NCBI GenBank assembly: GCA_947396885.1
Contig: OX377201.1
Span: 2,647,879-2,711,878, forward strand
From: Heligmosomoides polygyrus polygyrus
Lineage: Eukaryota > Nematoda > Chromadorea > Rhabditida > Heligmosomidae
Direction of reading: 5' to 3'
Length of the DNA: 64,000 nucleotides
Shown: piece by piece, positions 42,841 through 53,859 of the stretch
Position numbering within the stretch: the stretch's first letter is position 1
How the letters are laid out: every line of letters starts with the position of its first letter
Position numbers and translations under genes: made by a program
Notes under the pieces: model-generated
Told to the model about the DNA's origin: nothing
What the model saw: the letters and a program-made list of their open reading frames with translations, nothing else
The model's database searches: none

Positions 42841-44100
42841 GTGTTTCCGTCAACGCAAAAATAATGGCCACTCCATGAACACAGCGTATATTTGCCCACA
42901 TATTAAAGGGCCTTCTTCTCCATTTATGAGTCGACACAAAATAATGGCCATTGCACGGGTTCCGCAGTGTGCATGTGTTTCCAAATACATATAGGGAGAT
43001 GTCTCTCTGTTTGTGAGTCTGCGCAAAAATAATAGCCGCTACGGACCTCATAATATATCCAATTATATGTAAAGGAGTATGTTCGTTGGTCTTGAGGAGT
43101 GCGCGTAAAATTAATTGCCGCTCGTTTACCGCTCGTTTGTCCGCGTTTATTCTGGAGCAAAAATAATGGCCACTGCATGTGTACAGCTCATATTTATTGA
43201 TATATTTAAAGGCCTACTTCCATGTTTGTGAGTCCACGCAAAAATAGTGGCCACTACTCAGGATTCGCAACGTGCACATGTTTACATACGTGTATTGGGG
43301 CTTGTCTCTCTGTTTGAGAGTCTGCGAAAAAATAATGGCCGTAGCGGACTTCACAGTATATCTCACTAAATGTAAAAAAGTACGTTCTGATCTTGATATG
43401 TGTACGCGCAAAATTAATGACCGCTTGTTTACTCCTTCGTTTGTCCGTGCTTATTCTGGCGCAAAAATAATGGCCACTGCATGTGTACAGCTCTTATTTA
43501 TTGACATATTTAAAGGCCTACGTCCCTGTTGGTGAGTCCACGCAAAAATAGTGACCACTGGACGGGATTCACAACGTGTATACCTATTACACATGGGCTT
43601 GCCTAAAAGATTTATTACTTCCGTTTGTCTATGTTTCTCTCCGCGCAAAATTAATGGCCGCTAGAAGGCCTCACAGCGTGTATATCTTGCCGGATATCCA
43701 TGCAATATAACCGACGGATAAACCTCAGAGCGTAAATGTCTTGTCATAAATATAGAGAAGAGTTAGTATACAGAGTTAGTATATGAGTTAGTATATGAGT
43801 ATGTTCGTTAGTCGTAAGCAGTGTCCACGCAAAATTGGTGGCCGCTGGATAACCTCACAATTTCACCTACTTTGAGTAAAAGGTTTACTTCCTCCGTTTG
43901 TCCATGATTCTCTTATCACCAGTGCAAAAATAATGACCACTAGAAGGCTTCACAGAGTGTAGATCCTACCGGATATCCAGACAATACGGCCGATGGACAA
44001 ACGTCGGTGCGCATATATCTTCTAATATACGTCCGGTTGTCCTTTGGTGAGTCCGCGCAAAAATAGTGGCCACCGGATGGTCTCGAAATCGATCGGTCGT
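42840..44100 (-). repeat. hierarchical satellite S4 (about 75-bp monomers, about 300-bp higher-order unit)
   Basis: At least 14 monomers carry CGCAAAAATAATGGCCACTG or variants. Around 43012-43316 and 43317-43610 two four-monomer blocks repeat in the same order (GTCTGCG type, AATTAATGACCGCTTG type, ATTCTGG(A/C)GCAAAAATAAT type, GTCCACGCAAAAATAGTG type), so the array has a higher-order period of about 300 bp. Outliers at 37655-37795. Confidence 0.85.
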
Positions 44101-44200
44101 CAATCAATACCGGTATTATCCTCGACGCGGCGATTTACAAAAACACGACGGCAGACCCAGTAGCGAGACTCGCTGCGCATAAGCTGGTCCACGCAGGTCT

Positions 44201-44315
44201 CTATAAAGGCTGGCAACACAGACCACTTCCACGACGCCATGTAAGAGTAGAACGCGTCAAGCGTTCTACTCTTACATGGCGTCGTGGAAGTGGTCTGTGT
44301 TGCCAGCCTTTATAG
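44201..44315. repeat. perfect 55-bp inverted repeat with 5-base loop
   Basis: Arm 44201-44255 (starts CTATAAAGGCTGGCAACACA) and arm 44261-44315 are exact reverse complements around GTCAA. The inner part resembles the SINE tail (CTTCCACGACGCCATGTAAG). Perfect matching, unlike the diverged palindromes elsewhere, implies recent origin or an assembly or cloning artefact. Confidence 0.95.
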
Positions 44316-44349
44316 TCTACTCTTACGTTCTACTCTTAAATAGCGCCAT

Positions 44350-46300
44350 CCCTTAGTCTGTGCGCTCTGCCTTGCCGCCCGACCAATCTAGGTAAACACC
44401 TTTGCTAATCTCGGCCATGATGAAATGCTCAGGCGGCGCATGAAATTCGCTCATTGCCATGGAAATTAACAACACCTATTCGTGCTATCCTCTGGCGTTC
44501 GTCGAGGCAGAAGGCTAAGCATCGACTAATTTAAGCTGACTCAACGTACAAACACAGGTGGAAGCTCTAAAACGCGCTAAAACGGGGTTATTGTGAATGA
44601 ATGGAAGTCCAGAGACACGAGGGCTGTCGACCCATGGAGCTCTAGAGCCTTCTCGTCGGGTAAGGAGGGGCGTAGCAGTCTCAAGGGAAGCAGTATAGGA
44701 TTTGGGCGCCTTCCTTCAACACATCACTTCTGTATCGCGTTGAAGACGTCAAAGTATAGCCTGTAGGGACAATACGAGGTCAGATATAAGGTGAAGGGCC
44801 TGGGAAAGAAGGGAAGACGCTGCACGGCTACTCCGGCTGGGTTCTCTGTACTTAAAAAAGCAGTCATGCAGCGCCTTCCCTTCTTTCTCACGACCTTTAC
44901 CTTCCGTCTGACCCCGTACTGTTCCTACAGGCCATACTTTAACGTCTTTAATGCGACACAGAAGTGCTATGTTGAAGAAAAGCCCCCAAATCCTGCATTG
45001 TTGCCTTTTGAGACTGATCTGCCACTTCTTTATCCGACGGGAAGCTCTAGTTCTCCATGGGTTGCAGCCGTCGTGTCTCGGAACTCCCAGTCATTCGCAA
45101 CAACACCGTTTCAGCGCGTTTTAAAGCATACAACTGTGCTTCAACGTCGAGTCGGCTCGAACTGGTCGACGCTTGTCTTCTGCGTCGAAAACGCTAAGGA
45201 GATAACGAATGGGGTACACATCCCGTCACCCTTCCGGATTCTCGAGTTGTTCCAGCTCAGTCTTCACTCATCATCAGATCGTCCTTCAACGACGAAGACG
45301 AAGACGAACGCCAGACCGCTAGCCTCTCGCTCCAGATGCTACCAGATGCTTCGACAACAAAGCGTTGCGAACAGACGTTTACGCTCAGTGGCGTAACCCG
45401 ATACGGGCAACAATTTGCGGGGACGGAAGTGTTGTGCCTCGCACTTGACCACATCAGCAGCAGAAGCCGCAGCGGCAGCAGCCTCTCTTGCTAAATGATC
45501 CCCCGCCCGCTAGGTGCAGCTCAGTCATGCGATAGAGGACATGATTTAGACTCACAGGGAGGATCCAGATGAGTAGACGTGTCCTTGAAATGAAGTGCAA
45601 CTGATTTGGGGATGGACAAAGTTCATGACGTGCCCAGCAGAAACCTCTTGGGATGTGCCATGCATTCCACATAAGCTTTTGTGCGCCAATTCCAGCGGAT
45701 GGCAAGTTATTCCTGCACTTCAAGCGCCAGTCTGCGCTCGACCAACGCTCAGATTTGTCCGCTTCCTTTCCAAAAACCGCAAGACGACGCCTCCAATCTG
45801 TCCGGCGCCGTTGTTACATCATCACTTTCACCGCCGCTTGCGTCACCGCCTAACAACCAGCGATACAGTCGCCGTCGCCGACCTCAAATGGCGTGCCGCC
45901 TAGCCTGATTCGACGATCATTATGTTCACAGTGCTCAAGCACACATGCGGCTCGCTGGAACATCAAACAGGGAGCCGACTCCGCCGCTTCCGCTCAGGTA
46001 ACCGTAGTCGTCGCTTTAGCTGCCCAGGTGCGAGACGGGGACGGCACCTCGTCGGGGATGACGACAACAGTGCGACCTTCTGCTCCGCTATTCGAACACT
46101 CTGCGCGCTAATCCCTCAAGTGATCCCCCTTGGCCCACTCCACTTGTCAATCACTCGGACGCTTAGCCCTGTGCGACACAAATAATTGCGCACTACACGG
46201 TGGGGCGATGGTCTCGGTATCGCTACCATACCATCGGATTATCGTAGGTGACACGGGGACCCTCTGCATATACTGGCATTGAGTCAGGGTGCCCAGTACA
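44350..46300. other. low-repeat stretch, no gene supported
   Basis: A 201-codon open frame at 44791-45396 (+) and several frames at 45595-46185 (+) exist, but none shows a signal peptide, domain or splice signals. A short SINE-like motif (GGGATGTGCCATGCATTCCA) is at 45652. The region may hold decayed coding sequence. Confidence 0.35.
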
Positions 46301-46303
46301 GAG

Positions 46304-46493
46304 CAGGGGCCGGGAGTTCATCAACGCTTATTCGCGGAGTATAGAGGGTAGACGTACCCACGATGAGGCCTTCACTATAAACCTTACCCGCCACATCATG
46401 GGTATATCAGTGGGTAGAGAATACTCGACGATCCTCGTGGGTACCCCTGCATACCCACGCACCACTGACAAAATGACGCTCCAGTGAGACCAG
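46304..46493. mobile_element. MITE family B, partial copy
   Basis: Starts CAG|GGGCCGGGAGTTCATCAAC and contains GTGGGTA motifs of the subfamily, but lacks a matching right end before the next copy starts at 46494. Confidence 0.5.
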
Positions 46494-46657
46494 GGGCCGG
46501 ATTCATCAACAATTAAACCTTGGGTATGCGGGGTATAAGGGGTAAAGATAAGATAAGAGTCAGCTAGAGATAAGGTAAGAGTCAGAGACGCAGGCTTCAT
46601 CGTGGGTATCTCTACCCCGTATACCCCTGGGTTAGTCGTTGATGAATCCGGCCCCAG
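46491..46657. mobile_element. MITE family B, GATAAG subfamily, TSD CAG
   Basis: Element 46494-46654. The interior has repeated AGATAAGATAAGAGTCAG, also present in the copies at 47021 and 54637. Confidence 0.85.
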
Positions 46658-46778
46658 GTAGGGGTAGCGATACCCATGATGAAGCCTGCGTCTCTGACTC
46701 TTGCCTTATCTCTACCTGACTCTTATCTTATCTCTACCCCTTAACCCACGAGTTTAATTGTTGATGAATCCGGCACCA
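46658..46778. mobile_element. MITE family B, truncated, opposite orientation
   Basis: An inverse copy of the GATAAG subfamily starting inside the element and ending TTGATGAATCCGGCAC, joined directly to the preceding copy. Confidence 0.7.
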
Positions 46779-47017
46779 GCTGTTCTCGCGAGAAGGTTAC
46801 TTCTAGTGTACCTTTGATCCCCTTCATGAATACAAATCGTACCCGCTACCCAATGCGAGAAGTGGGTACGATTCCCTTGCGGTATCTCTATCTAGACCCA
46901 TTGCTTGATGAATCCGGTCCTATAGCTCGCGGTACTGAAAGCCCAATAGTGGGTGGCGCAGTCAATTCCAGCCTACTGACAAGATTCCAGGGTTAGATTA
47001 GGAAGGACATAACAACC

Positions 47018-47184
47018 CAGGGGCCGGATTCATCAACAATTGAACACGTGGGTATGCGGGGTATAAGGGGTAGAGATAAGATAAGAGCCAGGTAGAGATA
47101 AGGTAAGAGTCAAAGACGCAGGCTTCTCGTGGGTATCTCTACCCCGTATACCCCTGGGTTAGTCGTTGATGAATCCGGCCCCAG
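47018..47184. mobile_element. MITE family B, GATAAG subfamily, TSD CAG
   Basis: Element 47021-47181, nearly identical to 46494-46654, so one is recent relative to the family. Confidence 0.87.
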
Positions 47185-47361
47185 AAAGACGGTTACGCTT
47201 GGTCTCGAGGCTTAAGGCACCCCTTAAGGGGCCATATTAGTTCCTCAGTCGAGGGAGTTGTATACCACACTAGGCAGGAGACTGGTGTAAACTGGAGTTG
47301 GCGCACCCGGCTTCTCAGGAGCCCCTTCTGATGCCCTTTCGGATCTATCCTAATCGGACAT

Positions 47362-47655
47362 CGGGGCGTTTAGCACAGTCGGAATAGGTGCCGGCTGTCA
47401 TGTGCACCCTATCCCAAGTTCCTGGTTCGGATTTCCCTCCCAGACCAACAAAGCCTTCCATTCCTCTAGGACCGGTGGTTTGCTGCCAGGCCTGGCCTTG
47501 AAGGATAAAGCCCTAACTTGTTCATAGGCTGGCCACTGAAGTCATTGTTGGGCCAAATACGCATTCAAAACGCCTCCACGACATTGCGCAGAAGTAGAAT
47601 GCGTGGCGCATCCCAAAAGGAATAGAGTAACGCTGTCCTTTATCCTTTATCCGAG
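47362..47655 (+). mobile_element. SINE, forward copy
   Basis: Head GGGGCGTTTAGCACAGTCGG, tail GTCCTTTATCCTTTATCC. The R2-like end (GGATCTATCCTAATCGG) lies just upstream at 47340. Confidence 0.85.
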
Positions 47656-47659
47656 CTCT

Positions 47660-48600
47660 TTGCTGTGCTTAACCTAAGTCACACTGTTTCCCACCAAATG
47701 AGCAATAGGTCAGGCTTCTCTTTAATGCAGTAGGGTTGCACAGCGCAGATGCATCCTTAACGACTTAGCCTCAAGCCTCGAAAGAGCTACTGAAGCAGGA
47801 AGAAGATTCTTCCTAAGTCCTATGACAAGCCAGAATTAGTTTCGGAAGCGATCTGCCGTTGGTTATTCATCGACGAGCACGGTGCTGTATGAACTCCCCT
47901 GAGGATTTCTTGCTAATGAATTATGCAGGCGACACGCGTTCGCCGCCTGGAATTCCATCTTTGCTCGTCCAGTGAGAGCAAAATTTCAATGGGGAACGAT
48001 ACATAGGCGTTCGATGAAGGGATAGCAGAATTACTGAGAAAACCTGGCGAAAATTTCGATAATTAACGGCATGCAAACGCCTGTTTGGGATTCCAGACAG
48101 CTTCAGAGACTCTACAAAAAGCTGCTGGAATCGTGTCCAACTCCTCAGGCCAGATGGTACCCCTCTGAGGGTCTGAAGACGTTGAACTTTGCTCCTTGAC
48201 CCACTGTACATGTCAAATTCACCCTGCTGCTGCAGGCTCTGCACAACAGCCATCTGCCCCTCGTGTTTACTCGATTGTCCGGTGTCACTATGGCTTCAGA
48301 GAACACTAGCAGAATGGAACAGTAGCCGGAAAGCAGCCACTCGCCTGTTCGGGCCCAAGAGTGGTCAAGAAAGGGAGATGGAGGCGCTCCTAGAGCATAT
48401 CAGCGATCAATGGGACCATATGCTGATGATTCAAGTGAACAGCGAAGACCTGACGCCGGCCTTTGAACAGCTATTGCCATCTTCAAGGATGTATAAAGGC
48501 CCTTGCGGCTAGGCAACAGCTCTAGAGCCCTTATGACACCTTGAAGATCGTACTAGCCATTCAAAGGCTGCCTACAGCGCTTGCTATTCACCTTATCACC
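47660..48600. other. stretch without recognised features
   Basis: An open frame at 48189-48512 (+) and one at 47921-48253 (-) overlap. Neither has a recognised domain. Confidence 0.35.
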
Positions 48601-48618
48601 TGTATATGGTCCCGCTAG

Positions 48619-49160
48619 TTATTGATGTGCTCTAGAGGCGTCTCCATTCGCCTGTCCTCCTCGCTCTTGTGCCAGAGCAATCGAGTTGCTGGCCCCTGAT
48701 TCACCTGTTATCCCGTTAGTCATCGAGTTGCTTGAACAGGCGCTAGCAGTGTCTTCATCCGTCCCTATCGCGTGCCAGAGTGCTCCAGTGGATCTTCCTC
48801 GCTCGTAGGGCCACCAGAGCACTCTGGCAGCGTCATATCGTTCGTTCAGAGCTTTCACGAAGAAGTCCAATCAATGCGTTGGTAAGCGACCTGGGGTCAG
48901 ATTCATCAACGACTTACAGAGAATTAACGGAGAGATTACAGCCAAAATTCCTGATAACGCAAACATTTCACCATAACGCCTGTTGATAAACCGCGTTAAT
49001 TTTCAGGAATTACGGCTGTAATTTCTTTGTTAAATCTCTGTAAGTCGCTGATGAACTCTGTAAGTCCGGCCCCTGGTGTTCACTTGACATCCAGTCGGTG
49101 ACGACTCTCGTCCAGCGGGTGTCTGCGAAGCGCATAACGTGGCCAGCCCACCTAGTTCTA
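48619..49160 (-). mobile_element. RTE-like LINE C-terminus (family B) split by a MITE
   Basis: Minus-strand frame 48619-48870 starts DFFVKALNERYDA, matching 59398-59645. The upstream part of the ORF lies at 49076-49160, beyond the MITE 48894-49072. Confidence 0.7.
48891..49075. mobile_element. MITE family B, TSD CTG, inside a LINE
   Basis: Element 48894-49072 with an almost complete hairpin, flanked by CTG. Confidence 0.87.
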
Positions 49161-49167
49161 GACGTCT

Positions 49168-49920
49168 CTGATCTTCTGGCTACTGGTTACTATACCTATT
49201 CTGTTACGGTTTAATGAAGCTTCAGTGATACCAGGGAACCGACAGTAATTACGACAGATGGCTGGTGTGCCCAAGCCTTCAGCAGAGGTGAATAAGACGT
49301 CAGAAGCGCAGCATATACCACGATCGACTGTCGTAAACTCTTAGCATGGCCTTGATTCCAATTAGAAGCTTCGAGCTGTAGAGCCAATATTGTTATCCAC
49401 CCTTTATTCGGATGACGTTTCAGCGTAACTGCCTTCTTCAGTGCCTGAAAAAGACAAGCGGGTTTGAAGGAACTCACTCAAGAACCATTTCAAGTCACAA
49501 TAGTTTCAGAAGTCAGTAGTAGAAGAAGACAAATAGGAGTGGGAAAATTTGGCTGTCTCACTCCTATTCCGTCTCCTTCTCCTACTGACTTCTGAAAGTG
49601 CTGTGACTTGAAATGGTTCTTGAGTGAGTCCCTTCAAACCCGCTTGTTTTCTTCAGGCTCTGAAGAAGGCAGTTACGCTGAAACGTCATCCGAATAAAGG
49701 GTGGATAACAACCCCGAAATTTCTAGTTAGCATCAATTAAGATAGTCGATCGTGGTATATGCTGCGCTTCTGACGTCTTATTCACCTCTGCTGGGAGGCT
49801 TGGGCACATCAGCCATCTGTCCGTCGTAATTACTGTCGGTTCCCTGGTATCACTGGAGCTTCATGCTTCATTAAACCGTAACAGAATAGGTATAGTAGCC
49901 AGGAGCCAGAAGATGCTTTG
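49168..49920. mobile_element. 0.75-kb palindromic element with GAAACGTC modules
   Basis: Arms 49168-49530 and about 49560-49920 are diverged inverted copies (CTATACCTATTCTGTTACGG; CCCTGGTATCACTGGAGCTT). Each arm contains a CTGAAGAAGGC...GAAACGTC module, and a third copy sits just outside at 49955-49990. Confidence 0.7.
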
Positions 49921-50005
49921 AGTGAGTACCATTTCAAATCCCACTCGTCTTTTCCAGGCTCTGAAGAAGGCCGTTACGCCGAAACGTCAGCCGAATAAAG
50001 CGCGG

Positions 50006-50200
50006 AGGCGCAATAATAGCCCATGGGCTTCGACCGGCTTGAGCGTAGCCGACGGATATGATGACGTGGAACTTTCCATTGTACACGAACTGACGCGTAT
50101 GTACAAGTTGCAGCAAGAGGGGCCTAGGTCAAGCGGTACGTCACGGGCCAACCAAACGGGTAAAAACTCGTTCACACGTGGAAAATGCCGGGTCACCTCG
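50006..50200 (+). repeat. dispersed repeat R3, copy 1
   Basis: Matches the minus strand of 54935-55145 with about one difference in six: CTTGAGCGTAGCCG, TTTCCATTGTACACGAACTG, TACAAGTTGCAGC. Both copies keep an open frame over this region (VHELTR, RANQ). Confidence 0.75.
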
Positions 50201-50265
50201 CGCTTGTGTTTGAGTACTGGTGGGCCGCCTTCCCCACTACCTTAATGAGCATAGCGTGGCTCTTG

Positions 50266-50335
50266 AGGGGTCATGTCGTTAATGTGGTCTACATGGGTGG
50301 CGGCCCAATCAGAGCACCGATCGCACGATTCGATC
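50266..50335 (+). mobile_element. MITE family A, single arm
   Basis: GTCGTTAATGTGGTCTACAT followed by CAATCAGAGCACCGATCGCA, the inverse of the right half of 52085-52217. Confidence 0.6.
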
Positions 50336-50491
50336 GATATAAATATGGCTCTACAGCCCGAATTTCCCAGTTACAACGTAAGAGGTTAGAGTGCGATGCT
50401 CAGGGTTTTCATCTGCTATAAGGGCTATCTTCCCTGTTCATTCTAACCAACAGCGGCCAGAGATAGCTCTATGACAGTACTCATTGACGTC

Positions 50492-50664
50492 CTGGGGCCG
50501 GATTCATCAACGACTTGGAGCAATTTAACAGAGAAAATACAGTCGAAATCCTTGATAGCGCGGCGAAATGTTTCACCACATCGCTTGATAAGCTGTGCTA
50601 TCAGGGATTTCGGCTGTATTTTCCATGTTAAATCGCTGTAAGTCGTTGATGAATCCGGCTCCTG
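50492..50664. mobile_element. MITE family B, TSD CTG
   Basis: Element 50495-50661, ends GGGCCGGATTCATCAACGAC and the inverse, flanked by CTG. Confidence 0.88.
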
Positions 50665-51340
50665 TCTGGCACTTCTGCGGCAAATCCAGCTCACCGCAGC
50701 CCTCTAAAGGATTTAGATTAGGCTTGGGCAAACTACCCAAGCCTCATGCCGCCCGAACACGCTCGAAACCTCGCCGATCACCTCCATACCTAATCATCGA
50801 GCGCTGATTACCCGCAGTCAGTCACTCTCTTTCCGTGCTGATATCCGCGTTTTCCTCCACACTCGAAGGTCACCGAGGCCGAACGCGCGCCCGCTCGCGC
50901 ATCTGTTGAACCGAAAGGGGAAATCGTCATAAATCTGGCGCCGCGCCACTACAAAGCGACGGCGATAACATCGAACCGACGTCCATATTGCGGGCCGCCG
51001 GGCGGCCCGCCGGACGTGGGACCAATACATTATACAGTTGCGCCACAAATAACAACAGACTTTCTGGGAGCCAGCTGCTCCGCGTACCATTCAGGAACCA
51101 CTCTCTAGACAGAGACAACCACAGTGGTCCAGTTTGGAACCCCAAAAGGCTACCAAGGCTTGGAACCCTGAGAAGGACCCTACATAAATATACATTTGTC
51201 GGATATATCCTAGTCGGGAGGAGGCAATCCTAAGGTGACAGTTGCGTCGGCAGCATCACGCCAAAGCGCCGGCTCACTTGAAATTGCCCAAGAGCTGTCA
51301 ATACTATGGGGCAGCAGGCGAAGGTCTTGGAAAACTTCAA
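50665..51340. other. stretch without recognised features
   Basis: GC-rich around 50880-51020 with no supported ORF. A short R2-like end (ATATCCTAGTCGGGAGGAGG) is at 51204. Confidence 0.35.
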
Positions 51341-51344
51341 GGAG

Positions 51345-51660
51345 GGGAATTGTGAGTTGTCATAACGACGTTTTTTGCGATTAAAACTTCTAGAGCCAGG
51401 CGGGACTCGAACCCGCACCTCCCTCTAACCGGGCGGGAATGCTCTACGCGGATGAGTGCTGATCGGTCCCACGAGGTGTGGATGTTGCGTTCGATCAAAC
51501 GGTGCCGGTGGTGTAGTGGCGTAGAGCATTCCCGCCCGGTTAGAGGGAGGTGCGGGTTCGAATCCCGCCTGGTGCTAGAAGTTTTGATCGCAACAAGACA
51601 TCGTTATGACAGCTCACAACCTCGATACCAGCCACTTGGGGCTTAAAGAAACTGATTTGG
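51345..51660. mobile_element. foldback element with two inverted tRNA-like arms (family F)
   Basis: Left arm (minus sense) 51385-51450 and right arm (plus) 51509-51580 carry the same tRNA-like block; outer sequences TGTCATAACGACGTTTTTTG and CATCGTTATGACA match. Confidence 0.75.
51508..51580 (+). ncRNA. tRNA-like sequence, probably not a functional tRNA
   Basis: The acceptor-like ends can pair over seven positions (with three G-U), the T arm is perfect (GCGGG-TTCGAAT-CCCGC), and the D-arm region has GGTGTAGTGGCGTAGAGC. The anticodon arm would need an 11-base loop, so it is not a canonical tRNA. It is repeated inverted at 51385-51450, so it belongs to the mobile element. Confidence 0.4.
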
Positions 51661-51699
51661 ACTTCACTCAAAACAGAGTGACTGAGTCAAAACACCGTA

Positions 51700-51850
51700 C
51701 GCCACCCTTCGACTGGAAAGATCCAATTTGTCTCTTGGCTGGTCCCATAATACATTCCACAGAGCGAATATGCCTGCTTTCAAAGCTACTCCACGATTCT
51801 CCGCAGTATCACAGTGCATGGCGTAACCCAAAAGGTTCACTAAAGCTTCT
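51700..51850 (+). mobile_element. SINE tail, strongly diverged
   Basis: Only CTTGGCTGGTCCCATAATAC and AGTGCATGGCGTAACCCAAA recall the family middle and tail. Confidence 0.35.
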
Positions 51851-52084
51851 CTTCAACTAACACCTGATATATGAATCAAGAATAAAAGTGCAGGTGATAA
51901 ATATAATGGACTGAGATTGGTGTCGGTCCACTCTGCTGAGTGAGCCATGCATTTCACTGTTGCATGACATCACTGACATGCAGAAAATGTGCCTTTACAG
52001 GGGATAGACTAATGAGCGCTATGATGCTTAGAATGACACTGACACCAATTCTCAAATTCTGGTGCAATGTAAAGCTCAAAGGTA

Positions 52085-52217
52085 CAAGTCGTTAATGTGG
52101 CCTGTACCCAGGAGGAAACGCAACAGACAAGTCTGACCGAAATCGGACCAACCAGAGTGGCTTGTGCGATCGGTGCTCTTGATTGGGTAGCCACCCATGA
52201 AGGCCACATTAACGACA
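52085..52217. mobile_element. MITE family A
   Basis: Ends GTCGTTAATGTGGCCTGTAC and GAAGGCCACATTAACGAC. Confidence 0.8.
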
Positions 52218-52600
52218 TGATCCTTCAAGAGCCACGTTATGCGCCACTATGACGTGTAGTTTCATACTGCACACGTTGGGACCTGTCAAGCGCGGCCGGC
52301 GAACAAACATGTACCGTACTCTTTTAGGCACTCTTTTTTAACCTTTATAACTTTTTTCTTTTTACATTGTATCTCATTCAACCTTTCCTTCTGCGCCAGC
52401 AGAAAGAATGCAATCGGCAACCCTGGCATGCAATCTCGCGCTCTAGCGTGTCTAGCAGCTGAACGCAGCGTCAAATACAGAACGTCCTGAGGAAAAGTGT
52501 GCAATTACACGCGTCGCGATTTTTCGACGCCTAAAAAGAGTACGGTGCATGCTTGTTCGCCAGTCGCCAATTTCGTTCTGTGTCAACTGAAGCGGCAACC

Positions 52601-52835
52601 ATAGGGCCTGTTCATACTTCGCGACAAGAGCGACTCGCCGCCAGTGTAAAACACGCATATCGATTAAAACCGAGCGCGCCCCCGAAAAGTGTTCATACTC
52701 GACCGCCGGCGCTGTTGCTCCAGTCGCTCTTGTCGCTCCAGTCGCTGCTGTCGCCTGTTCATACTTCCGCGCGCTGCGCACACCGCGCTCTCATCGCTCT
52801 TGTCGCTGCTGTCGTGAAGTATGAACAGACCCATA
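52601..52835. mobile_element. PIF/Harbinger-like MITE (family D), flanked by ATA
   Basis: Element 52604-52832, ends GGGCCTGTTCATACTTCGCG and GAAGTATGAACAGACCC. Shorter inverted TTCATACT motifs inside suggest a second element nested in it. Confidence 0.8.
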
Positions 52836-53032
52836 GTCCACCAGAAAAATCTCACCGGTAGGTGAACGGAATTTCATCTATCCACTAGAGCGGGAGTTTG
52901 AAACGGCTTGACGAAAAAAGCGGGCGAAAATAGGGTCGGGAGTGGGTAATCATGTAGAGCCGCCCTACGCAACTTTTTGTGTCCTATGAAACCAAAAACT
53001 ATGCAGCACTGGTGTGTTCTTACCCTATGGCG

Positions 53033-53266
53033 AACTCAGCTGGGCCACTTCTGATGTAATTGGAAATGCACGTGCCTTTCTACCAAGGCGAATATCCACT
53101 GAGTACATGGCGACCTCCCCTTCCCTGAGCCTATTTGCGCTATAGTTTGAAACATATTTTGGCAAATAGGCTCGAGGAGGGGAGTCACCATGTACTCAGT
53201 GGATCTTCGCCTTGATAGAAAGGCACATGCATGTTCAATTACATCAAAAGTTGCCCAGTTCAGCAT
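53033..53266. mobile_element. palindromic MITE, about 105-bp arms
   Basis: Arms share GTGCCTTTCTACCAAGGCGA, CACTGAGTACATGG and CCTATTTG; the loop is about 20 bp. Confidence 0.75.
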
Positions 53267-53639
53267 AGTTGTAGAACACACTATTGCTGCACAATTTTTT
53301 TTTTTAGTTTTGTACAACATAAAACGCTGTGCAGAGCTGTCCTTCACGATGATCCCCTGACTCTATTTGCGCTCAAATTTCTCCCATGAAATACTGTTCA
53401 ACCACCGGTATATTTCTTTGGTGAACTATAGTTGCCTTTCCAGCCAACTATTTCAAGTGTCTGAGACCTTTGTCTACAATCGGATTTAGATTAGATCTTC
53501 CGTTTTTCATCCTAATTCGCATAGTTCTCGTAACGATTGTGCTGATAATACTCCACATCTTTGAAATGACGTCTATACAGGACCATAGAGCCTTCCTACA
53601 GTAACATGAACATGAAGGTGGTCGCAGTTCAGTTAAACT

Positions 53640-53700
53640 ATCCTACCAATATAAAAGCGTTAGTCTGTCTGTCCGTGTGTGCGTCCGTGTGTCACAAACT
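53640..53700 (+). mobile_element. Helitron-like 5' end
   Basis: TCCTACCAATATAAAAGCG followed by TTAGTCTGTCTGTCCGTGTG after an A resembles the start of many animal Helitrons (5' TC, AT-rich, then TCTG/TGTG repeats). No 3' hairpin with CTRR end was found, so the extent is unknown, possibly to about 54300. Confidence 0.4.
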
Positions 53701-53859
53701 TGTGTAAGCCTGCGAAGCGTGTCGAACATGTGAAGGTAACCCGAACGTACATGTAAAACCTATCAAGGTTACTCTCACGTGCAATCGATGAAAATGGACG
53801 AAAATTGTCAGATTCAAAAAAGAAGGTAGGGGACTTGATTGCACGACTAACGCCGATCG

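Noticed and set aside
42434..43051. 205-codon minus-strand open frame
   Set aside because: It runs through a MITE end, unique sequence and satellite monomers, so it is not a single gene.
42840..44100. CRISPR array
   Set aside because: Repeats are evenly related tandem monomers without unique spacers, in a eukaryotic genome.
44791..45396. 201-codon open frame
   Set aside because: No domain, signal or splice evidence and an unremarkable sequence context; kept only as a possible ORF in the region description.
51508..51580. Functional tRNA gene
   Set aside because: The T arm and acceptor are good but the anticodon loop would be 11 bases and the block is repeated inside mobile elements.
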